Shown here: one piece after another, positions 23,999 through 30,884 of the stretch
How positions within the stretch are numbered: the stretch's first letter is position 1
How the letters are laid out: the number at the start of each line of letters is the position of its first letter
Assembly (NCBI GenBank): GCA_028718545.1
Contig: JAQULT010000017.1
Span: 1-32,041, forward strand
Source of the DNA: Fidelibacterota bacterium
GTDB taxonomy: Bacteria > Fidelibacterota > Fidelibacteria > Fidelibacterales > Fidelibacteraceae
Direction of reading: 5' to 3'
DNA length: 32,041 nucleotides
Made by a program: the position numbers and the translations under genes
The notes under the pieces: model-generated
What the model was told of the DNA's origin: nothing
Seen by the model: only the letters and a program-made list of their open reading frames with translations
Databases searched by the model: none

Positions 23999-25627
23999 AT
24001 GGAAATCAAGATCGCTTTAGCGCAGATCAATGTTGTTGTGGGAGATCTTTCCGGTAACGCCCGAAAGATCCGGGAAACCATGACCGCAGCAGAGCGGCAA
24101 GCTGCCGATATTGCGCTTTTTCCCGAAATGGCTCTCTGTGCTTATCCGCCGCAGGATCTTCTTTTGGATAAAGCGTTTCTTTCACGCTGCCGCGAAACGC
24201 TGGAGCAGCTAGCAAAGGCAACCCGGGAAACCCTTGTCCTTGTCGGAACGGTTTACGAGGAAGCGGGTAAGATCTACAATGCCATCGCCGTGCTTCAGCA
24301 TGGAAAAGTATTGGACATTGTCCGGAAAAGCAATCTGCCGACCTATGACGTTTTTGATGAATTGCGCTACTTTAGCCCCGGCTCCGACCCGCGTCCGGTA
24401 AAAGTCAGCTTGCATGGAAAATCCTGCCTTCTGGGTATTGAGATCTGTGAAGATCTCTGGGATAAGCGCTACGAGGTCAAGGTTAGCGAACTGCTGGCTG
24501 AACGGGGTGCCGATATCATCCTGAATGCTTCCGCATCGCCCTTCTGCCGCGGAAAATTCCGGGAACGTATGGAGCTTGTCCGCGAAAAAGTCGCTAAAAC
24601 CGGTCTGCCTTTTGTTTACGTGAATCTTGTCGGCGGGCAGGATGAACTGATCTTCGACGGGAACAGTATTGCTCTGGATAAAGAAGGGAAAATTGCGGCA
24701 CATGCGGCAGCTTTCCGTGAGGATCTGGTATATTGCAGTTTTCATGCCGGAATTGCGAAAGAACAGTTGCCGGAAGCAAACGCAGATGAAAACGGCGAAT
24801 TGCGGGCGGCGCTGACCCTGGGGATCCGGGATTATTTTGTAAAAAGCGGGTTCCGGGATGCCATTATCGGTATGAGCGGCGGTATAGACTCCGCATTGGT
24901 CGCCGCTTTAGCCGTCGAAGCCTTGGGTGCTGAACACGTTTACGGCTATGCTATGCCTTCAAAATTCAGCAGCAGTCATTCTCTGAAAGATGCCGAAGTC
25001 TGCAGCCGCAATCTTGGTATGCACTACGATGTGCTGCCGATTGCGGAGCTCTATTCGCAGTTTCTTGAAACCCTGAAAAAACCTTTTGCCGGGACTTCTT
25101 TCGGATTGGCCGAAGAAAATTTGCAGGCGCGAATCCGCGGTACCATCCTGATGTCCATTGCCAACAAAAAAAATGCGCTGCTGCTTACCACCGGCAACAA
25201 GACGGAACTGGCTCTGGGCTATTGCACGCTTTACGGCGACATGTGCGGTGCCCTGGCGCCGATCAGCGATCTGAACAAGCCGGAAGTGTACCGCCTGGCC
25301 CGTTATTTGAACGAAAGCTATCAATATCCGGTAATCCCGGAGAACAGCATTTCAAAACGCCCCTCGGCCGAGTTGGCGGAAGATCAGTATGATCCCTTTG
25401 ATTATGATATCACAGCTCCGCTGGTTGATGATATTCTGTACAGGCACAGCGATATCGAAGCACTTATGCGTGAAAGCGGCGATCCGGAGCTGGTCGGACG
25501 GATCTACGAACTGATCCGTATGAACGAATACAAGCGCCGTCAGTCCGCACCGGGACTGAAATGCAGCGCAAAAGCCTTTGGCTCCGGCCGGAAGATGCCT
25601 CTGGTCAATCACTTCAAACTTCATTGA
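23999..25627 (+). CDS. nadE: Glutamine-dependent NAD(+) synthetase
   Basis: 542-residue two-domain enzyme that amidates nicotinate adenine dinucleotide to NAD using glutamine nitrogen and ATP. The N-terminal nitrilase-type glutaminase (about 1-260) has the triad E43 (FPEMAL), K110 (VRKSNLP) and C150 (EICEDLW). The C-terminal synthetase (about 270-542) has the ATP pyrophosphatase P-loop SGGIDS (293-298), TTGNKTELALGY and the KPEVYRLA and SISKRPSAEL segments. No key residue is missing and the length is normal for this class. It follows acyP by 7 bases and is followed by a hairpin terminator. Confidence 0.98.
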   Translation: MEIKIALAQINVVVGDLSGNARKIRETMTAAERQAADIALFPEMALCAYPPQDLLLDKAFLSRCRETLEQLAKATRETLVLVGTVYEEAGKIYNAIAVLQHGKVLDIVRKSNLPTYDVFDELRYFSPGSDPRPVKVSLHGKSCLLGIEICEDLWDKRYEVKVSELLAERGADIILNASASPFCRGKFRERMELVREKVAKTGLPFVYVNLVGGQDELIFDGNSIALDKEGKIAAHAAAFREDLVYCSFHAGIAKEQLPEANADENGELRAALTLGIRDYFVKSGFRDAIIGMSGGIDSALVAALAVEALGAEHVYGYAMPSKFSSSHSLKDAEVCSRNLGMHYDVLPIAELYSQFLETLKKPFAGTSFGLAEENLQARIRGTILMSIANKKNALLLTTGNKTELALGYCTLYGDMCGALAPISDLNKPEVYRLARYLNESYQYPVIPENSISKRPSAELAEDQYDPFDYDITAPLVDDILYRHSDIEALMRESGDPELVGRIYELIRMNEYKRRQSAPGLKCSAKAFGSGRKMPLVNHFKLH

Positions 25628-25651
25628 TCCCCGGTTCTTGGTACCTTGCCT

Positions 25652-25689
25652 CTCCGGAACCTATGCTTTTCCGGAGGATGTCCTTTTTA
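25652..25689 (+). terminator. Probable terminator after nadE
   Basis: CTCCGGAA (25652-25659) and TTCCGGAG (25669-25676) form a perfect 8-pair stem with a 9-base loop, starting 24 bases after the nadE stop. A TTTTT run follows at 25684-25688, 7 bases from the stem, so termination may be inefficient. Confidence 0.55.
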
Positions 25690-25728
25690 AGTAATAATGT
25701 GATCCTGCTCACAGATCTTGTCGGGAAT

Positions 25729-25744
25729 GAAAAAGCGCTTTTTC
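25729..25744. promoter_or_regulatory. Perfect 16-base palindrome upstream of comEC
   Basis: GAAAAAGCGCTTTTTC is its own reverse complement. It lies 41 bases before the comEC ATG in the 158-base gap after nadE. It could be an operator for a dimeric regulator or form a short hairpin with a GCGC loop. No promoter could be placed confidently around it. Confidence 0.3.
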
Positions 25745-25785
25745 CACGGGAAGCAATTGCGTAGTTTTTATGGCAAAGAGGGGGT

Positions 25786-27828
25786 ATGCCATCATCGTTC
25801 TCCACAGCGCCGGCACTGCGCTTTGTTCTGTTCTTCATACCGGGGATCCTTCTCCAGTCCCGGATCGGCTGCTCATCGAGGCTTTTATTATTGCTATTGC
25901 TCCTAGCCAGTATCGCGCTGTTCCCGGCAAGAAAAAAGGTTTTCCGGGATCTGTTCGCGGTCCTTTGCATTTTTCTTTGCGGAGCCCTGCGTTATGCGTT
26001 GGAGGAAGAAGATTTTGCCTTGTGTTGCAGTATTCCGGACATAAAGCAGATCAATATCGAGGCGACGGTTCTGGAACAGCGCTCTTCGCCCTATCATATC
26101 GAATCTTATGTGCTCGAAACCCGCATCGGAGAGCAGTCGATCCGTGCGACCCTTTACGCCAGGACGGATATGCCGGTCCTCTATCCCGGGAAACGATACC
26201 GACTTGAAAATGTGGAATTGCAGAGCATTGACGATCCGATCAATCCTTACGTATTTGACTATCGTTCCTACGCAAAACGGCAGGGTATCAGCCACCGCCT
26301 TCGCTGCGCTTCGACCAGTAAAATAACCGAGCTGGGTACGGAACGCCGCGGGCGCTACATCGCCTTCCGGGTCCGGAACAGGATCTCCGTACGCTATTTA
26401 TCGGTACTGGGGATCGAAAAGGGCAGTCTGGTGAACGGTCTGCTTTTGGGTATGCGAAATGAGATCCCGGATGCGCTCTCGGATATGTTCCGTCATCTGG
26501 GCATCAGCCATCTGCTGGCGGTTTCCGGACTGCATGTGGGTCTTATTGTTCTGATCGTTTTTCAGCTGTTGAATCTGCTGAGTTTACCACGCCTTCCAAA
26601 GACCCTGTTTCTGGTGGCGTTTTTAGGTTTTTACTGTCAGCTGACCGGAGGGTCGCCTTCGGTACTGCGTTCATCCCTGATGACCCTGCTCCTTCTGCTG
26701 GCACCATTGTTCCGGCGTCGCTATCATGCTCTTAATGCGGTGGCATCTGCCGCTATGATCCTTTTGCTTGCCAACCCCTATTATCTTCAGGATCTGGGTT
26801 TCCAGTTTTCCTTTGCCGCTGTCAGCGGTATCCTGACGGGTTATCAGTTACTGAAAGAAGGTCTGCCGCTTCGCAGCGGGAACCCGCTTTTGCACTACGC
26901 TTATGATATGCTGATGGTCTCGGCGGCGGCAAGCCTTTTTACCGCTCCGGTTGCCCTGTATTATTTTGATACGGTGCAAGCGGCATCCCTGGTTTTGAAC
27001 ATTGTCGCCATTCCGCTGACCTTTTGCGTGATGATCTGCGCCATGCTCTGTCTGCCCTGTCTTTTCCTGCCGGGCATTTTGGGCGATCTCTTCCTGAATG
27101 CGCTGGATTTGAGTCTGGAAATATTCCGTGCCATGCTGCGTCTGGCCGCGCGAACGGGGATCTGGACTCTGCATATTTCCGCCTATTGGAAAAATGCATT
27201 GTTCTTTTTGATGCTGATCCTGCTTGTCCTGCTCTTTGTCCGTCGAAGATCTTTGCGGAATGCGCTTTGCCTTATTCTATTTTTCTGCGGATCCCTGCTG
27301 TTTTACCGGGACAGCCGTCCGGAACTGGTGCAACTGGCCCTGCCGCGGGGGCAATCCCTGGTATTCCGCAACGGCCGGGAAGCATTGATCGTCAATACCG
27401 GTGCCGTGGCATTTAACAGCAACGATTACAATCGCAGCATTAAACCCTTATGCAGACACTGGGGCATCCGGGATCTTCAGGTACTGATCACATCGGACGA
27501 AAAAGGAAAGACGGGAACGATCCCGCATATCCGCCGGGAATACCCGGACTGTCCCCTTCTTGTCCCGCCCGGAGGACTACCTCTGGAAACGCCGCAGATT
27601 CCCATACGTTGCGACACGGCATGGACAATGGGGGATTTTCATGTTTACGTTAAAAGGGGGGGGACCGATCTTTCGCTTCGTATAGCAGGAAAAAAGGATA
27701 CACTTCTGATCGGAAAGGATCTCCCCGTTCAAAGAAATTTTCATTTTGATACGGGTATATCTCCGGAAAAAGCCCGGCATCTTCGTTACAGAGGGAACCG
27801 ATGGCGGACTTTGGATATAAAAGAATAG
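25786..27828 (+). CDS. comEC: ComEC/Rec2-family DNA uptake channel with degenerate metallo-beta-lactamase-like C-terminus
   Basis: 680-residue polytopic inner-membrane protein, proposed channel for single-stranded DNA in natural transformation. Two or three N-terminal helices (about 10-60) flank a DUF4131-type extracytoplasmic domain (about 65-185). The competence domain (about 205-480) has the hallmark GISHLLAVSGLHVGL (from 239) and about eight helices, including DLGFQFSFAAVSGIL. A final soluble domain (about 495-680) aligns in outline with the ComEC metallo-beta-lactamase domain (LGI-like HWGIRDLQVLIT), but where HxHxDH is expected it reads TSDEKGKTG (569-577), so metal ligands are absent. 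The frame is closed by TAG at 25762 and the ATG at 25786 is the only upstream start. The DNA-channel role is family knowledge. Confidence 0.93.
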   Translation: MPSSFSTAPALRFVLFFIPGILLQSRIGCSSRLLLLLLLLASIALFPARKKVFRDLFAVLCIFLCGALRYALEEEDFALCCSIPDIKQINIEATVLEQRSSPYHIESYVLETRIGEQSIRATLYARTDMPVLYPGKRYRLENVELQSIDDPINPYVFDYRSYAKRQGISHRLRCASTSKITELGTERRGRYIAFRVRNRISVRYLSVLGIEKGSLVNGLLLGMRNEIPDALSDMFRHLGISHLLAVSGLHVGLIVLIVFQLLNLLSLPRLPKTLFLVAFLGFYCQLTGGSPSVLRSSLMTLLLLLAPLFRRRYHALNAVASAAMILLLANPYYLQDLGFQFSFAAVSGILTGYQLLKEGLPLRSGNPLLHYAYDMLMVSAAASLFTAPVALYYFDTVQAASLVLNIVAIPLTFCVMICAMLCLPCLFLPGILGDLFLNALDLSLEIFRAMLRLAARTGIWTLHISAYWKNALFFLMLILLVLLFVRRRSLRNALCLILFFCGSLLFYRDSRPELVQLALPRGQSLVFRNGREALIVNTGAVAFNSNDYNRSIKPLCRHWGIRDLQVLITSDEKGKTGTIPHIRREYPDCPLLVPPGGLPLETPQIPIRCDTAWTMGDFHVYVKRGGTDLSLRIAGKKDTLLIGKDLPVQRNFHFDTGISPEKARHLRYRGNRWRTLDIKE

Positions 27829-27840
27829 CATGAATAAAAC

Positions 27841-27869
27841 TTTTCACTGACAGGACATTTAATTATATT
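27841..27869 (+). promoter_or_regulatory. Candidate promoter of the lipoprotein-rnhB-lepB operon
   Basis: TTTTCA at 27841-27846 (4 of 6) and TATATT at 27864-27869 (5 of 6) are separated by 17 bases. Transcription would begin about 27876, 19 bases before the ATG. The -10 is identical to the one proposed for infC. Confidence 0.4.
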
Positions 27870-27894
27870 TTTAAGGAAAGAAGAAGGAGCAGAA

Positions 27895-28833
27895 ATGAAA
27901 AAATGGATTCTGTCAATGTGCTTGTTGATCCTGCTGAGCGCATGCGTGAGTTACAATTATTCCGAAAAATACGAGTATGACAATTATTTTCAGCGTCACG
28001 AACCGGTATTGACCGTGGAAAGCCGGAATGACGCGGCAAGGCTGATCGCCCGCAGGGTCGGACGGGTATTCCGTAAGCTGGGTCCAAAGTCATTGGCCGT
28101 ACTGGATTTTACGGATGAGTATGGTGACCGAATGATCAGCGGTAGCCTTTTTTCCGATCAGATTGCATTGAATCTTTATCACTATCAGAATCCTGTAATC
28201 ATTCAGCGCGGTACCATCAATGAACTGATACGGGAACAGGAACTCTCCATTCAAAATCTGCTGTTTGACCGCGCCTTCCGTTTAAGGCAGCTTTCGCGCG
28301 CCGATTTTGTACTGTACGGCCGTATCTACCGGGGCTTATGGGAAGAACAGATTTCTCTGCGCTGTTTTGAGGCCGGCACCGGAAACGTGATTTATGCTGC
28401 AACAATTCGCATAAATTACGAGCGTTTCGGTATGCGTCCGCCAAGACCGCCGCGTCCGCTGGAGCCCCCGCATCCGCCCCGGCCACCGCGTCCGCCGGAT
28501 GATAATTCGAAACCCGATCCCGGAGATAATGACCAGGACGATCTGAAGAAAAAACCGAATGGCAGCGGTATTGAAAATGTCGGCAAGATCAAACTCGATA
28601 ATGCAAAATCTTCCGATTCCGATCAGTATCAGTATAAAAAGAAGGAAGAAGAAAAAACTCCGGAAGCCGTAAAGAACAGTGATGCAAAGGTAAACAAGAA
28701 CAGTGCAACGAAAAAAAGCACGAATACGGATAAGAAAAGCGGAAAATCCGAAGCTGCCGAAACAAAGAGTGCAGAAGACGAACAAAGCAAAACAACGACC
28801 GTGAAACAGAACGGGAATCTGCTTAAAAAATAA
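27895..28833 (+). CDS. FlgO/CsgG-like lipoprotein with proline-rich repeat and lysine/serine-rich tail
   Basis: 312 residues. The signal peptide ends in lipobox LLSA-C17, so it is a lipoprotein. Residues about 45-178 resemble FlgO/CsgG N-terminal-like domains: KSLAVLDFTDEYGDRMISG, then SDQIALNLYHYQNPVIIQRG, then RADFVLYGRIY, a pattern of outer-membrane lipoproteins that assemble at the envelope. Residues 182-201 are a proline-rich triplet repeat (PPR-PPR-PLE-PPH-PPR-PPR-PP), likely a stiff spacer. From about 202 to the end the sequence is rich in K, S, N, D, E and T with no hydrophobic core, likely disordered. AAGGAG precedes the ATG. No flagellar genes are nearby, so FlgO function itself is not implied. 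The role is unknown. Confidence 0.75.
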   Translation: MKKWILSMCLLILLSACVSYNYSEKYEYDNYFQRHEPVLTVESRNDAARLIARRVGRVFRKLGPKSLAVLDFTDEYGDRMISGSLFSDQIALNLYHYQNPVIIQRGTINELIREQELSIQNLLFDRAFRLRQLSRADFVLYGRIYRGLWEEQISLRCFEAGTGNVIYAATIRINYERFGMRPPRPPRPLEPPHPPRPPRPPDDNSKPDPGDNDQDDLKKKPNGSGIENVGKIKLDNAKSSDSDQYQYKKKEEEKTPEAVKNSDAKVNKNSATKKSTNTDKKSGKSEAAETKSAEDEQSKTTTVKQNGNLLKK

Positions 28834-28845
28834 TAAAGTCTGATT

Positions 28846-29832
28846 ATGGAACAACAAAAGCCGCCTCCGGCAGATTTTGACCGTTCTTTCCGGGAGCGCT
28901 TTGGATCTGTTATTGGTGTTGATGAAGCCGGACGCGGGCCGCTTGCCGGACCGGTTAGTGCGGGCGCTGTCTCGTTTGCCGCAGATACGGATCATCCCCT
29001 GATCCGTGATTCAAAGAAACTCAGTGAGAAACAACGTGAAGAAGCTTATAAATGGATCGTTGCCAACGCGCAACAATGGTCTGTACATTCACTGGGCGTC
29101 CAGGCTATTAACAAAATGAATATTTTACAGGCGGCCCTGACGGCAATGCAGCGTGCCGTGGAAAAGCTCACGAACACACAGGGTCTGGTACTGATCGACG
29201 GGACACAGGTACCGGAAGCTCTCCGGGACAGGAGCAAGGCTATCGTCAACGGTGACAGCCGGTCTTTTTCCATTGCGGCCGCATCGATCCTGGCAAAAGT
29301 TACCCGCGACAGGATGATGCGGCGCTGGGGAGAGATCTATCCGGAATACGGTTTCGAACGGCATAAGGGTTACGGTACGGCGGCACATCTGAAAGCCATT
29401 GCGGAACACTATCCCTGCCCGCTGCACCGTCGCGACTTTGCGCCCGTTAAACACTGGCAGCTGCCCGGAAGACCCGCAAGGCACATTCTGGGGAAATGGG
29501 GCGAAAACTGGGCAATATACTATCTGATCCTGAAAGGTTATCACTATGTTGCCCGCAACTATCACGGCGGGAACAGCGGAGAGATCGATATTATCATGCG
29601 CAGGAACGATAACAGTTATGCTATGATCGAGGTAAAGACCGTTTTCAGTGACAATGAAACTTTGGCAGCGGAACGCATTGACGAAAGCAAGATCCGGAAA
29701 ATGCTGGATGCCGCCGAGCATTATTTTTATCATTTGAATATCCCGGAATACTTCGTTAAATTCGAGGCAGTTACCGTTAGCGGAAACGATTGGTTTGCAC
29801 CGCATATTGAGCATTATGAAGATATACTGTAA
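28846..29832 (+). CDS. rnhB: Ribonuclease HII fused to a YraN/UPF0102 nuclease-like domain
   Basis: 328 residues in one continuous frame. Residues about 15-204 are RNase HII, which cuts RNA in DNA-RNA hybrids and removes single ribonucleotides: GVDEAGRGPLAGPV with D26/E27, LIDGT with D118, and AAASILAKVTRD with D155, then FERHKGYGT. After a linker (WQLPGRPARH), residues about 213-328 are a YraN/UPF0102 domain with LGKWGEN, NSGEIDII (E246, D248) and MIEVKT (E262, K264), the restriction-endonuclease-like E-x-D...E-x-K pattern. In many bacteria the two genes are adjacent (rnhB-yraN); here they are one protein. Both active-site sets look intact. It follows the lipoprotein by 12 bases and precedes lepB by 9. 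UPF0102 has no established function. Confidence 0.95.
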   Translation: MEQQKPPPADFDRSFRERFGSVIGVDEAGRGPLAGPVSAGAVSFAADTDHPLIRDSKKLSEKQREEAYKWIVANAQQWSVHSLGVQAINKMNILQAALTAMQRAVEKLTNTQGLVLIDGTQVPEALRDRSKAIVNGDSRSFSIAAASILAKVTRDRMMRRWGEIYPEYGFERHKGYGTAAHLKAIAEHYPCPLHRRDFAPVKHWQLPGRPARHILGKWGENWAIYYLILKGYHYVARNYHGGNSGEIDIIMRRNDNSYAMIEVKTVFSDNETLAAERIDESKIRKMLDAAEHYFYHLNIPEYFVKFEAVTVSGNDWFAPHIEHYEDIL

Positions 29833-29841
29833 AGGAAAGCT

Positions 29842-30825
29842 ATGACAGAAGAAAAAAATGGCGGACAGGCGCCGTTGAAAAGCAAAAAGAAGAGAGAGAA
29901 ACGGAAATTCGCATCCAAAAAAGAGAAAGTGATCTATGAGATCAAATCCTGGACCATCATTATCCTGGCGGTCTGGATCATTCGCACCATGATATTCTGC
30001 AATTATATTATTCCGACGGGATCCATGGAAAACACCATGATGACCGGGACCTTTGTGATCGGAAATCAGTTCTATTACGGAGCGCAGACACCTCACAAAA
30101 TTGCAATTCCGTTTTCGGGTTCAATGGGAGTCATTTTCAAGAAGCCGGTAGGATTTATGTTACCGCATATAAAACTTCCGGCTATCAAAAAACCGCAAAC
30201 CGGGGATATCGTTATTTTTGAATATCCTCAGGAAAGATTGTTTGATTATGTCAAACGCTGTATCGGAACGCCGGGTTCTACCATTGAGATTAAAGACAAA
30301 CGGGTCTATGTGGATGGTCGGCTGTTTGAAGATCCGCCCAAATCCAATATTAACTATAATTATATCCGTCCCGAGAACAGTATCAATCCGCAGATATGGC
30401 CGCCGGGCAACGGCAATCAGGATCAATACCGGGCGCTTTATATTCCGAAGAAAGGCGATGTGATCAATCTTGACAGCGCCCATCCCGATTATGCCTACAA
30501 TATCATGACCCTGGACGGTCAGAAGGTCTCATACCGCTTCGGCAACTGGTACATCAAGGGCGAACGTGTGCGGGAGTATGAGGTCAAACAGGATTTTTAT
30601 TTCCTGATGGGGGATAACCGCGATAACAGTGCGGACAGCCGTTTTTGGGGCTTGGTCCCTTACAAATACATCAAAGGCAAGCCAACCGCCGTTCAATTCC
30701 TGCTCTGGGATAAAACCTGGAAAAAGGCCCTGGTCATAACGGCTATGGGGCTTCTGCTTTTTTATGCCTTTTTCTGGGACGGCATCAAAGAAAGAAGGAA
30801 AAAGACCGGACAGGAAAAGAAATAG
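29842..30825 (+). CDS. lepB: Signal peptidase I
   Basis: 327-residue inner-membrane serine protease that removes signal peptides from exported proteins. A basic N-terminus (KSKKKREKRKF) leads into a membrane helix (about 35-55, WTIIILAVWIIRTMIF). Catalytic S61 lies in PTGSMENTMM and the general base K138 in DYVKRCIGTPG; the box E motif is MGDNRDNSADSRFWG. A second hydrophobic helix near the C-terminus (about 295-313, ALVITAMGLLLFYAFFW) precedes a basic tail. Extra sequence between the catalytic Ser and Lys and after it makes it longer than Firmicute SipS, as is common in FCB bacteria. AGGAAA precedes the ATG. The gene ends inside a strong inverted repeat. Confidence 0.97.
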   Translation: MTEEKNGGQAPLKSKKKREKRKFASKKEKVIYEIKSWTIIILAVWIIRTMIFCNYIIPTGSMENTMMTGTFVIGNQFYYGAQTPHKIAIPFSGSMGVIFKKPVGFMLPHIKLPAIKKPQTGDIVIFEYPQERLFDYVKRCIGTPGSTIEIKDKRVYVDGRLFEDPPKSNINYNYIRPENSINPQIWPPGNGNQDQYRALYIPKKGDVINLDSAHPDYAYNIMTLDGQKVSYRFGNWYIKGERVREYEVKQDFYFLMGDNRDNSADSRFWGLVPYKYIKGKPTAVQFLLWDKTWKKALVITAMGLLLFYAFFWDGIKERRKKTGQEKK

Positions 30826-30840
30826 ATTTTCCTGTCCCGG
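30806..30840. terminator. Strong inverted repeat spanning the lepB stop codon
   Basis: GGACAGGAAAA (30808-30818) and TTTTCCTGTCC (30827-30837) form a perfect 11-pair stem around an 8-base loop that contains the lepB stop TAG; two more G-C pairs form if C30838 bulges. On the + strand there is no T-run directly after it. On the - strand it is followed by a TCTTTTT run. It may end or stabilise the lepB transcript, or block antisense transcription. Confidence 0.5.
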
Positions 30841-30884
30841 CACGCTGACCTTTTCGATCATAAAACGCCATTCGGAGCCAGTCT

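Noticed and set aside
25561..25764. 67-residue + strand frame overlapping the nadE end and the gap before comEC
   Set aside because: Begins out of frame inside nadE, without a ribosome-binding site, and crosses the terminator hairpin; no family resemblance.
28435..28497. Proline-codon repeats as a CRISPR-like or mobile repeat
   Set aside because: The repeats are three-codon units in frame in the lipoprotein gene, with no spacers and imperfect DNA identity.
29125..30096. 323-residue open frame on the - strand
   Set aside because: Spans the 3' part of the RNase HII-YraN gene and the start of lepB in antisense; no motifs.
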